64,000 bases of DNA, taken from the NCBI RefSeq assembly GCF_019655055.1, contig NZ_BPFA01000002.1, positions 1-64,000 on the forward strand, in the 5' to 3' direction. Both the position numbers and the translations under genes were made by a program. The stretch comes from Shewanella sp. MBTL60-112-B2. Its GTDB lineage: Bacteria > Pseudomonadota > Gammaproteobacteria > Enterobacterales > Shewanellaceae. The notes under the pieces are model-generated. The model did not search any database and was not told the DNA's origin. It saw nothing but the letters and a program-made list of their open reading frames with translations. Shown piece by piece: positions 8,556 through 16,355 of the stretch (position 1 is the first letter of the stretch; each line of letters begins with the position of its first letter).

Positions 8556-9973
8556 TGTTGAGTATGCGCGATAGTCAAAAGGGGTTAGCGGTACTCTTGA
8601 TTGTGGTTCTCACTCGGTTATTTCTATTGCCTTGGTATCCACTTATGGACACCACCGAGGCGCGATACGGCGAGATGGCGCGCCTGATGGTAGAGACGGG
8701 CAACTGGGTTACTCCACTGTTTGATTATAATGTACCGTTTTGGGGCAAGCCTCCTCTGCATACCTGGATGAGTGCAAGCTCTTTAGCTGTGTTGGGTAGC
8801 AATGAGTTTGCTGTGCGTTTTCCGCATTGGCTAGCAGCGATGTTTACCCTCGCGGTTGAGGGTTACTTTGCCAAGCGTCTACGTTTACCGGTTATGCAGG
8901 TGTTAATCATCTTGGCTTCTACTGTGGTGTTTACTATCAGTGCTGGCGCGGTAATGACGGATATGGCCCTTACCCTTGGACTCACCCTCGCTATGTGCGG
9001 ATTTTATCTGTGCTGGCAAGGGGACAAGCTGTGGGGATATATTGCTTTTAGTGGACTCGCGATTGGCCTGCTTGCTAAAGGACCAGTGGCATTAGTCTTG
9101 TTCGCTATAGGCGCTGGGCTTTGGCTGAGCTGGCGCTATGGTCCGCACAAGAATGGCCCGATAAAAATGTGGCAGCTGTTATGGCAGCGAACACCGCTGG
9201 TGACGGGCACACTGCTGATGCTGGCGATTGCACTGCCTTGGTATGTGATGGCGGAGCGAGCGACTCCCGGCTTTTTAAATTACTTTATTGTGGGAGAACA
9301 TTGGTCTCGTTTTGTCGATAGTGGTTGGACTGGCGATCTCTATGGTTCGGCGCATGATGAAGTTAGGGGGACGATTTGGGTGTACTTTGTTGTAGCAGCT
9401 ATGCCTTGGTCACTGTTTCTACCTAGGGCAATTTATAAGCTAGTTAAACAGTCTAAAGCAGCAGCGACAGTGACCGGTAAAGGGGCGGAAGAAGGGCTGG
9501 CTAGCTACCTTATTTGCTGGATGCTAGCTCCTATGCTGCTATTTACTCTCGCGGGGAATATTCTTCCTGCTTACGTGTTGCCCGGGATCCCAGGCTTAGC
9601 TTTACTACTCGGTTTAGCATGGCGTAATAGCCGACTACCTGGGCTAAATATTATCGCCTTATGCATTCCTGCATTGTTATTGATCACCGTGGTTGTGCTG
9701 AACTTTGGGCCAGGGAAAGATAAGAGCGAGCGTTGGTTGCTGTCCCAGCGTAGCCAAGCTTTAGCGACATATTACTGGCAGAATCAACCGTTTTCGGCGC
9801 GTTTCTATAGCGCAGGTCAAGCAGATAAAATTGACCATTTAGATGAGGTGAACTCCAAGACAGACTATTACTTAGTCGCTAGCAACAGCTTACTTGCAGA
9901 GCCTAGCTTCTCTCACTGTGGTGAAGTGGCGCGAAATAAATATCGAGGGCTACTACTGTGTCATCGAGATTAG
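8555..9973 (+). CDS. ArnT-like polyprenyl-phosphate-dependent glycosyltransferase
   Basis: A 472-residue integral membrane protein with about 12 hydrophobic segments and a PMT/ArnT (GT-C) fold. The periplasmic loop after TM1 contains MDTTEARYGEMA, equivalent to the DEARYAE region of ArnT that holds the catalytic acid, followed by PFWGKPPLHTW, which matches the KPPL of the family. It should take the sugar from the polyprenyl carrier and add it to a periplasmic acceptor (lipid A, another glycan, or protein). Start overlaps the previous stop (TAATG), so it is translationally coupled; its end overlaps the gtrA start by 16 bp. Confidence 0.85.
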   Translation: MLSMRDSQKGLAVLLIVVLTRLFLLPWYPLMDTTEARYGEMARLMVETGNWVTPLFDYNVPFWGKPPLHTWMSASSLAVLGSNEFAVRFPHWLAAMFTLAVEGYFAKRLRLPVMQVLIILASTVVFTISAGAVMTDMALTLGLTLAMCGFYLCWQGDKLWGYIAFSGLAIGLLAKGPVALVLFAIGAGLWLSWRYGPHKNGPIKMWQLLWQRTPLVTGTLLMLAIALPWYVMAERATPGFLNYFIVGEHWSRFVDSGWTGDLYGSAHDEVRGTIWVYFVVAAMPWSLFLPRAIYKLVKQSKAAATVTGKGAEEGLASYLICWMLAPMLLFTLAGNILPAYVLPGIPGLALLLGLAWRNSRLPGLNIIALCIPALLLITVVVLNFGPGKDKSERWLLSQRSQALATYYWQNQPFSARFYSAGQADKIDHLDEVNSKTDYYLVASNSLLAEPSFSHCGEVARNKYRGLLLCHRD

Positions 9974-10410
9974 CCACTTTATCAGTACCCAGCTTGGAAT
10001 CAATATGGCTTAAGCATGGGCAAGGCATACGCTTTTTACTGGTTGGTGGTGCAGTATTCGTATTTGATGCTGCGTTGTTTTATGGCTTGCTTAACGGATT
10101 TGAACTGCCCTTAATGCTTGCCCGTTGCTGTGCTTTTGTTTGTGCTGTCATCGTGTCTTGGCTGGCTAACCGCTGTTGGACTTTTGGCGAACGCAAACAA
10201 GCACCCAAATCTAAGCAGTTACTGATGTCTGTTGTCGTTTCAAGTCTAGGGGCATCGGTAAATTTAATGGTTTTCTATCTATGCTCCACGATGTTAAGCA
10301 ATAGCCCGTTTAATACCTTGCTTAGTTTTAGCCTAGGCATATTGGCGGGGCTTTTCATCAATTGGTTCGGTGCTAACCGTTGGACTTTTAAGGCTGCTGC
10401 GGTTGAATAA
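9958..10410 (+). CDS. GtrA-family membrane protein
   Basis: A 150-residue protein with four predicted transmembrane helices and the GtrA signatures RFLLVGGAVFVFD in TM1, NRCWTF after TM2 and ANRWTF at the end. GtrA proteins are thought to flip the polyprenyl-linked sugar made by GtrB. The start is a GTG at 9958 inside the upstream gene. With the GT2 and ArnT-like genes it completes a three-part glycosylation route: load, flip, transfer. Confidence 0.87.
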   Translation: MSSRLATLSVPSLESIWLKHGQGIRFLLVGGAVFVFDAALFYGLLNGFELPLMLARCCAFVCAVIVSWLANRCWTFGERKQAPKSKQLLMSVVVSSLGASVNLMVFYLCSTMLSNSPFNTLLSFSLGILAGLFINWFGANRWTFKAAAVE

Positions 10411-10446
10411 TTCTCAAAATGGCCAAGCTTATGTTACAAACTGTTA

Positions 10447-10481
10447 ACTAGTGGTTTTACTCTTGCTCGAAAACCGCTAGT
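10447..10481 (+). terminator. Weak stem-loop after gtrA
   Basis: A 12-bp stem with one G-U pair (ACTAGTGGTTTT / AAAACCGCTAGT) and an 11-nt loop, followed only by TT. It may attenuate rather than stop transcription into the FG-GAP gene 40 bp downstream. Confidence 0.4.
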
Positions 10482-10517
10482 TTCACACTCTGGAGTAATA
10501 ATGCTGAGGTAGTGGCT

Positions 10518-12059
10518 ATGATGGGGTGTTTTAATATGAGATCGAGTTTAAACAGAAGCGGGGCAGCCTTGTTGGTGCTCAGTGCTATATTGCCACAGTC
10601 CGCTTTAGCGGCCTCGGAGGCAGCATTAAGTTTTACTGAGTCGACTATTGATGCGCCTTTTGAGCTGACTCACCCAATCATTGCTGCTGACTTGTTACCT
10701 GAGCCCGGTAAAGAGTTGGTGGTATTTGGTGTCGATGACTTAAGTTATCGTTGGATGGCCATTTACGCCTTTGATAAGGGACAATACCAACTGGCAATGA
10801 AGCGAGAGCTTCCTCAAGAGTTACACAGTTTCGATATCACAGAGTCTACAGCTGGTGAATTGCAGCAATTGTACTTCCTATCTCAAGATGAGCTTAAGCT
10901 CTTAGTCAGCAAGGAAAATAGCTCTGAGCTATATATTGAAACCGTGGCCAAGATTAATTCGTTATCTTTTAAAGACCGTCCCGACTTTATCAGTCGCGGT
11001 GAGTTTATTAAGGATCTTAATGGCGATAATAGTGATGACATCTTGATCCATGACTTCAATCAAGTGCATTTATTTCTAGCGGCAGAGCAAGGCTTTAAGC
11101 GTCAATCTCTGCCAATTAAGCCACAATCTCGATTATTTGATGATGGCGCCACCTATACCCAATCTAAACTCTATGTGTCAGACATCAACTTAGATGGCTT
11201 GGTGGATATCGTTAAGATAGGTGAGGGCGAGTTAGAGGTTTATAAGCAGACGCAGGCTAAAGACTTCAATCCCATTGCCGCGTTTATTTCAGTGCGTCAG
11301 CCCATTAGTGGGGTGGATTGGTGGAATAAACGCGATGCCTTTGGAGAGCAATTAGATCAGAGTGAACTGGTTTATCGTAAGGTAGAGCAGCTTAAAGATC
11401 TCAACGCCGATGGCATTACCGATATGGTGATCCGCTATACCAAAAGCAGCGGGGTGTTCGACAGGGTAAATGACTATGAGATCTATCTCGGCGAAAACAA
11501 CAAGGGGTTGTTAGCTTTCCCTAAAGAGGCTAGCAGTGTGATCCGGGCTGAAGGCACTTTAACTGGGTTAGAATTTGTCGATATTGACAGTGATGATAAA
11601 GATGAAGTGATGGTCGCGGGCTTTGATATCGGTGTGTCGCAGATTATAGGTGCGTTGCTTTCGGGCAGTATCGACCAAGATGTGCACCTGTTTAAGATGG
11701 ATTCTACAGGTCGTTTTAGCGACGATTCCAACGTGACAAAAGAAGTGGAGCTTAACTTTAGCTTTAGCTCGGGACAAGCTGGTAGTCCTGTGGTTAAACT
11801 TGCTGATGTAAATGGTGATGGGCTAAAAGATCTGTTGCTGTCAGAGGATGAGTCGACTTTAAAAGTCTATTTAGGTAAGCGTGGTGATTCGTTGTTTAGC
11901 CGCTCTCCCCAAGAGCATGAGCTGAAACTGCCAGTCGAAGGCGGCATGCTGAAGGCGGAGGATTTAAACGGTGATGGCAGAGAAGACCTGCTGATCAAGT
12001 ATGGCCGCCAAGACGATAAAAAGCTCTCTAGGCAGTTTAAAGTGCTACTAGCCAGCTAG
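10518..12059 (+). CDS. Exported FG-GAP/VCBS repeat protein (beta-propeller)
   Basis: An exported protein of about 513 residues. The signal peptide ends near SALAA. The mature part has at least six calcium-binding D-x-[DN]-x-D-G repeats: DLNGDNSDD, DINLDGLVD, DLNADGITD, DIDSDDKDE, DVNGDGLKD and DLNGDGRED. These are the blades of an integrin-like FG-GAP propeller. GAGGT 7 bp before the ATG at 10518 favours that start, although an ATG at 10536 would also leave a complete signal peptide. Being just downstream of the glycosylation cassette, it may be its substrate or a glycan-binding partner; that is inference. Confidence 0.8.
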   Translation: MMGCFNMRSSLNRSGAALLVLSAILPQSALAASEAALSFTESTIDAPFELTHPIIAADLLPEPGKELVVFGVDDLSYRWMAIYAFDKGQYQLAMKRELPQELHSFDITESTAGELQQLYFLSQDELKLLVSKENSSELYIETVAKINSLSFKDRPDFISRGEFIKDLNGDNSDDILIHDFNQVHLFLAAEQGFKRQSLPIKPQSRLFDDGATYTQSKLYVSDINLDGLVDIVKIGEGELEVYKQTQAKDFNPIAAFISVRQPISGVDWWNKRDAFGEQLDQSELVYRKVEQLKDLNADGITDMVIRYTKSSGVFDRVNDYEIYLGENNKGLLAFPKEASSVIRAEGTLTGLEFVDIDSDDKDEVMVAGFDIGVSQIIGALLSGSIDQDVHLFKMDSTGRFSDDSNVTKEVELNFSFSSGQAGSPVVKLADVNGDGLKDLLLSEDESTLKVYLGKRGDSLFSRSPQEHELKLPVEGGMLKAEDLNGDGREDLLIKYGRQDDKKLSRQFKVLLAS

Positions 12060-12087
12060 CTATTCCTTGCATTGAAAACTGTAAAAG

Positions 12088-12112
12088 CGACCCTAATCGG
12101 GTCGTTTTTTTT
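12088..12112 (+). terminator. Rho-independent terminator after the FG-GAP gene
   Basis: CGACCC / GGGTCG stem with a 5-nt loop followed by eight T, 28 bp after the stop codon. Confidence 0.88.
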
Positions 12113-12258
12113 GAGATAAAATTATCTCTATATTTTTTTATTAACTCACACTAATTTACAAAGCTATTCATATCCTTGCCGTTAATTTCAATGTCTGACA
12201 GTTCTTGACGCAAATCACGGGTCATAAGAAGTGCGATTATTACCATTAAGGAAGATAG

Positions 12259-13626
12259 ATGAAATTAACAACATGGCGAAATATAAGTTTGTCGGTGCTC
12301 ATGTCAACACTTGTTGCTTGTAGTTCTGATGACAACGGATCCACGAGCGATAGTAGTTATATCCAATACTATAATGCCTCCCCCAATAGCACTTCAACGG
12401 TATTAGTTTTAGATGACTACGGTTACTCGGAGGTCAGCTTTTCTGATGCTTTACCTCGGTATGAATATGGAACGGGCTTGAGTGAACTTGAGATTACTGG
12501 GCTCGATGCCTCGGGTGAGGAGTTGACTCTTTATCAAGCGAGCGTAGAGCTTGCCAATACCGACAACCATCTATTTATGCTTGTGGGCGACTATAGTGAA
12601 CCTGAGCTGCTTGATATTGTCTATCGCCGTAGCGAGATGGATGAGCTTAATAGTGATGAAAGTGGTGACTACAGCAAGATGCAAGTGCTCGTAGCCCATG
12701 CTGCGATGGGGGAGTCGAGCTTTGATGTATATTTTGGTAAACCAGCAGAAGGGTTTAGTTCGGCGACTATGCTGGCATCGCTCAGTTATAAAAGCTATAG
12801 CAACGAGCAGATGTTTGATACTGGCGAGTATGTACTGTATCTGACTGAGAGTGGCAAAACCGCCCCCATCTTTACCACGGCCACGCTGGAGTTGACAGCT
12901 AACACGGTATACAAGTTAATTGTCCGTAATAGCTTCGGTCCAGGAGTGCCAAAGCTTACGGTTGATAATGTCGACTCAACCGGGAGCCCTGAGCAATATA
13001 GTAATATTGATGCTAACGCCGAATACCGGCTATTTAATGGATTAACTAACACAGATATGATCAACGCTGAGCTAGTGAGCCATCAGGAGTCACAGTATCT
13101 GTATGAACTCAGTCAGAATCAACTAACAGAGTTTAAGGCGATAGGTTACAACGACTATGGGGTTAGCATTTCAGACAGTGCAACCAGTGATGTGCTAGCC
13201 AATAACCTACTGGTCACTTTCAATCAGGATGAAAGTAAGTCCATTGTGCTTTATGAGGATGAGTTAGGTGAAACAAAGGGGATGACGATTACCCATGATC
13301 ATCGACCTAGAGCTTTTGAACATCAGATTAACCTTGCTAATCTAGTTGCTGACTTTGATGAACTGACCATCTATTTTGTGCGCTCGAGTGAGACTATAGA
13401 ATCGGCTGAATATAAGCTTTCAGGGTTAGCCTTTACAGAGCTGGGGAATATTAGTTTACCCTCTGATGACTATGAAATAAGCGTCGTATTTAAAGACGAC
13501 AATGACACGTTAACTTTAGTGTATCAATCGGATGTGGTGCCGTTTAGCCAAGCGGGGAATTACACCATGGTACTTAATAGCGACGACAGCCAACCTCTGG
13601 GTTATCGACTCACTACTTTTCAGTAG
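12259..13626 (+). CDS. DUF4397-like lipoprotein
   Basis: A 455-residue predicted lipoprotein: the signal peptide MKLTTWRNISLSVLMSTLVAC ends in a lipobox (LVAC) with the lipidated Cys at 21, followed by SSDDNGS. The mature chain has repeated beta-rich segments such as YIQYYNASPNS, VLVAHAAMGESSFDVYFG and YRLFNGLTN. They resemble DUF4397, a domain usually opening with a [RV]-x-x-[HN]-A-S-P pattern. No enzymatic motif is visible. SD AAGGA lies before the ATG. Surface or periplasmic location is inferred; function unknown. It is monocistronic, with a terminator upstream. Confidence 0.68.
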   Translation: MKLTTWRNISLSVLMSTLVACSSDDNGSTSDSSYIQYYNASPNSTSTVLVLDDYGYSEVSFSDALPRYEYGTGLSELEITGLDASGEELTLYQASVELANTDNHLFMLVGDYSEPELLDIVYRRSEMDELNSDESGDYSKMQVLVAHAAMGESSFDVYFGKPAEGFSSATMLASLSYKSYSNEQMFDTGEYVLYLTESGKTAPIFTTATLELTANTVYKLIVRNSFGPGVPKLTVDNVDSTGSPEQYSNIDANAEYRLFNGLTNTDMINAELVSHQESQYLYELSQNQLTEFKAIGYNDYGVSISDSATSDVLANNLLVTFNQDESKSIVLYEDELGETKGMTITHDHRPRAFEHQINLANLVADFDELTIYFVRSSETIESAEYKLSGLAFTELGNISLPSDDYEISVVFKDDNDTLTLVYQSDVVPFSQAGNYTMVLNSDDSQPLGYRLTTFQ

Positions 13627-13773
13627 TTTGCATTGAACTCATAATGGGGTGCAGAGGCGAAATTCACATTAAGCGTATTTTATTTATATAGAGTTAGCGC
13701 GTTAATTTTTTGATTTCGTTTGGCGAAAAATAGTGTTTTCCGCCTCTGCTAACAGGGTACAGCCTGTTAATTT

Positions 13774-13989
13774 TTAGCGGCGACGCATTAACTGTTTTAT
13801 GCGTAACCCTAGCAGTTTTGTCTGCTGAATAATGGGCAGTGAGCTTTTGATTGATTGCGGCTCGCTTTCATTGACTATCTGGTAAACCGTTTTAGTCGAA
13901 AGGCCATAATCTTTGGCTACATCTGATAATAGACGGCCTTTGTTTTTGACTTCATTAATCACTTTGAGGTTAAGGTTCATGGCATCCAT
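13774..13989 (-). CDS. Small helix-turn-helix protein
   Basis: A 71-residue basic protein whose central part (LLSDVAKDYGLSTKTVYQIV) is a clear helix-turn-helix of the Hin/IS-transposase-OrfA kind. The C-terminus ends in MRRR. On the minus strand an AGAGAGAA sequence precedes the ATG at 13989. It could be a small transcription regulator or a fragment of a mobile-element protein; nothing nearby resembles the rest of a transposase. It is separated by 457 bp from the divergent OmpA-like gene. Confidence 0.6.
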   Translation of the reverse strand: MDAMNLNLKVINEVKNKGRLLSDVAKDYGLSTKTVYQIVNESEPQSIKSSLPIIQQTKLLGLRIKQLMRRR

Positions 13990-14254
13990 CGGTATTCTCT
14001 CTATAAATTCTAATGTTTAAACATCAGTAGTTTGTACGTCTTTGAGCGTGGTGACGGATTTCCCTTGCCAGGGCGGAAAAGCTTGGCCCTGTCGTGACTC
14101 TCTGAGCATGGTTATTAATTTATTTTTATTACCAGCGAGTACTCAATAATGAGTATGCTTAAGCTGTGCCAACTTATCTATATGCATTAAATCATTATAT
14201 TTCATGTGGTTAAAACCTGTAGTGCTAGCCTTTGGCTGAATTTCTCGAGAATCC

Positions 14255-14291
14255 TGCCCTAAAGTGGTGCACTGTGCACGATAGTGGTGCG
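14255..14291 (+). promoter_or_regulatory. Two tandem NtrC-like binding sites
   Basis: Two 17-bp sequences fit the enterobacterial NtrC consensus TGCAC-N5-TGGTGCA: TGCCCTAAAGTGGTGCA at 14255-14271 (one mismatch) and TGCACGATAGTGGTGCG at 14275-14291 (one mismatch). Their centres are 20 bp apart, two helical turns. They lie about 100-140 bp upstream of a GG-N10-GC promoter-like element, the usual enhancer distance. Confidence 0.5.
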
Positions 14292-14352
14292 TAGGCGGCG
14301 CGTGAAGTTGTCATCTCAGTGCTTATTTTTAAACCACTTAGAAGCTAGGCCA

Positions 14353-14382
14353 TTGTCTAATTCACAGTGGTTTATATACTGC
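14353..14382 (+). promoter_or_regulatory. Candidate promoter of the OmpA-like gene (sigma-54 or sigma-70)
   Basis: TGGTTTATATACTGCT keeps the GG (14369-14370) and GC (14381-14382) of a -24/-12 sigma-54 promoter with the correct 10-bp spacing, but the CAC after GG is replaced by TTT. The same DNA can be read as sigma-70: TTGTCT (14353-14358), 16 bp, TATACT (14375-14380). The sequence does not decide between them. Confidence 0.4.
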
Positions 14383-14408
14383 TAAAAAAATACAACTTAT
14401 TTGTAGTC

Positions 14409-14429
14409 GCTTTTGTGACAGACAAAAGC
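14409..14429 (+). promoter_or_regulatory. Leader hairpin next to the ribosome binding site
   Basis: A perfect 8-bp stem GCTTTTGT / ACAAAAGC with a 5-nt loop ends four bases before the TAGGAG Shine-Dalgarno of the OmpA-like lipoprotein gene. It lacks a U-run, so a translational or mRNA-stability role is more likely than termination. Confidence 0.45.
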
Positions 14430-14446
14430 AGTTAGGAGTGGTACAC

Positions 14447-15121
14447 ATGAGCGTTAAATCTAGTTCTATTCTTGCTGGTGGCCTTATCGCCGCCATGATG
14501 GTGTCTGGTTGCCAGACAACCAATCCTTATACCAACGAATCTCAAAATGGCAAAGCCACTAACGGTGCTTTGATTGGAGCTATTGCTGGTGCGGCGATAG
14601 GCGTTGCGTCATCAAGCAAAAGTGATCGCGGTAAAGGCGCCCTGATTGGTGCGGCATCTGGTGCGGCTTTAGGTGGCGGTATTGGCTATTATATGGATGT
14701 GCAGGAAGCCGAGCTTCGTAAGCAGCTGCAATCATCTGGCGTAAGCGTTACCCGTAGTGGCGATAATATTATTCTTAATATGCCAAATGACGTGACTTTT
14801 GGTGTGGATCAAACAGACTTGAGCCAACGTGCCCAGCAAGTGTTAAACAGTGTGGTGCTGGTGGCGCTTGAATATGATGAGACCAAGCTAAATGTGATGG
14901 GCCATACCGACAGCTCTGGTGCGGAGTCATATAACTTAAGATTGTCGCAAGTGCGTGCCAGTGAAGTGGCAAACTACCTAACACGTCAGAAGGTGCCTGC
15001 TCAGCGCGTGGCTTCTCATGGTATGGGCGAGTCAAAGCCAATCGCTTCTAATGAAACTAAACAAGGCCGTGCTGAAAATCGTCGTGTAGAGATTATCTTA
15101 AGCCCAATGCCAAACGCTTAA
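14447..15121 (+). CDS. OmpA-family lipoprotein, YiaD type
   Basis: A 224-residue outer-membrane lipoprotein. The signal peptide ends in a lipobox (VSGC). The first part of the mature protein is a glycine-zipper hairpin (GALIGAIAGAAIGVA, then GALIGAASGAALGGGIGYY). The C-terminal OmpA domain (about 110-220) has the peptidoglycan-binding signature MGHTDSSGAESYNLRLSQ-x-RA. This is the YiaD/OmpA-like architecture that bridges outer membrane and peptidoglycan. TAGGAG 9 bp before the ATG at 14447 fixes that start over a GTG at 14438. The upstream NtrC-like sites suggest nitrogen-linked control. Confidence 0.88.
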   Translation: MSVKSSSILAGGLIAAMMVSGCQTTNPYTNESQNGKATNGALIGAIAGAAIGVASSSKSDRGKGALIGAASGAALGGGIGYYMDVQEAELRKQLQSSGVSVTRSGDNIILNMPNDVTFGVDQTDLSQRAQQVLNSVVLVALEYDETKLNVMGHTDSSGAESYNLRLSQVRASEVANYLTRQKVPAQRVASHGMGESKPIASNETKQGRAENRRVEIILSPMPNA

Positions 15122-15144
15122 CTATTTAGTTGCGCGATTCATGA

Positions 15145-15167
15145 AGCCACCCAAGCGTGGCTTTTTT
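15145..15167 (+). terminator. Terminator after OmpA-like gene
   Basis: AGCCAC / GTGGCT stem with a 6-nt loop and a run of six T, 24 bp after the stop codon. Confidence 0.82.
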
Positions 15168-15365
15168 GTTGTCCGCTTTATGAAGTTGATTGCCATGCTT
15201 TTATGAGTGGGACTATTTGTCTTTGCTATCCTTGGAGGGGGTGACTTAAGTCTCGGGGTTACTCTCTTGATACAAGCCACAGGGGTTAAGCCATTGTTAT
15301 TCTTCAGCAGATGCTTTTTCATTGGGCAAAACCTTAATTCACCTGTGTGATAATAAATACTAACC

Positions 15366-16169
15366 ATGGAAAAAATGATGAAAAAATGGATCCTCGTTTC
15401 GCTTTTAAGCCTACCTTTTGCGGTCAACGCCGAGCCTATTGAGCTGAGAGCCGCTGGCAGTTTAAAAAATGCCATGAATGATATTGTGACGGCTTACCAG
15501 CAAGCCTCAAACAAAGATGTTAATGCCGAGTTTGGGCCTTCAGGTTTGCTTCGAAAACGCATCGAGGATGGTGAAAAAGTGGGTGTGTTTGCGTCGGCAA
15601 ATATGAAGCACCCACAGACATTACAGTCAGCGGGTCAAGGTGATAATGTGGTGATGTTTGCCCGCAATCAGATGTGCGCCCTTGCGCAGCCAAATGTAAA
15701 GATAGATAGTGAAGGTTTACTCGCTGTGATGCTCAATCCCGATGTGCGCGTGGGCACCTCTACACCAAAAGCTGATCCGTCTGGGGACTATGCGTGGAAA
15801 ATCTTTGCTAAGGCTGACCATTTACAAGCTGGAGCCACTGGCAAGCTGGAAGCTAAAGCTTTGCAGCTCACAGGTGGCGAGAATAGTGCTAAAGCACCAA
15901 AAGGTCGTAATACCTATGGCTGGGTAATGGAGAACAAGCGTGCAGATGTTTTCCTGACTTACTGCACCAATGCTGTGCTGGCGCAAAAAGAGGTGAAAGA
16001 GCTGCAAGTTGTGCAGATGCCGGCGCCCTTGGCTGTTGGTGCTAACTATGGTTTGATTGTACTCGATGATGCTCAGCCGGATGCCTGGAAGCTGGCGATG
16101 TTTATTCTGTCTGAGCCAGGTCAGACGATCCTCGCTGATTACGGATTTGATGCACCACTTAAGCAATAG
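15366..16169 (+). CDS. Periplasmic ModA-like substrate-binding protein (orphan)
   Basis: A 267-residue exported protein with a signal peptide cleaved after AVNA. The mature part has the molybdate-binding-protein fold: LRAAGSLKNAMNDIV and FGPSGLLRKRI near the N-terminus hold the residues that bind the oxyanion, and VGTSTPKADPSGDYAW and YCTNAVLA follow. No modB or modC gene is adjacent, so it either serves a transporter elsewhere or has another ligand. The ATG at 15366 is kept, but ATGs at 15375 and 15378 (MMKKWILV) would give an equally good signal peptide. Confidence 0.75.
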   Translation: MEKMMKKWILVSLLSLPFAVNAEPIELRAAGSLKNAMNDIVTAYQQASNKDVNAEFGPSGLLRKRIEDGEKVGVFASANMKHPQTLQSAGQGDNVVMFARNQMCALAQPNVKIDSEGLLAVMLNPDVRVGTSTPKADPSGDYAWKIFAKADHLQAGATGKLEAKALQLTGGENSAKAPKGRNTYGWVMENKRADVFLTYCTNAVLAQKEVKELQVVQMPAPLAVGANYGLIVLDDAQPDAWKLAMFILSEPGQTILADYGFDAPLKQ

Positions 16170-16261
16170 CAGATAGCAAACAGGGTACTGCAGATCACTA
16201 ATGGAAGTTATATTAGAGAAACTCGATAACTTTCAAAGATAGGAATGAACCACAAAGGACA

Positions 16262-16296
16262 CGAAGAGCCCAGTTTGTACTGGGCTCTTCGTTTTT
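16262..16296 (+). terminator. Terminator after ModA-like gene
   Basis: A perfect 12-bp stem CGAAGAGCCCAG / CTGGGCTCTTCG with a 6-nt loop and TTTTT. It lies about 95 bp after the ModA-like stop and 60 bp beyond the end of mgtE on the opposite strand. Confidence 0.85.
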
Positions 16297-16355
16297 ATAA
16301 TGGGGCTTGGGCTGAACTTACCGGCATTGCTAAGATAGCGGCCTTTTATACAGGT

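Larger units (their letters stand above)
13990..14446. other. Regulatory spacer between HTH gene and OmpA-like gene
   Basis: This gene-free region carries two NtrC-like sites, a sigma-54-like and an overlapping sigma-70-like promoter, and a hairpin next to the ribosome binding site of the OmpA-like gene. These are listed separately. The part from 13990 to 14250 shows nothing I can name. Confidence 0.5.

Noticed and set aside
15122..15475. 117-codon minus-strand frame between the OmpA-like and ModA-like genes
   Set aside because: It overlaps the ModA-like signal peptide and the OmpA terminator, has a low-complexity basic composition and matches no family I know.
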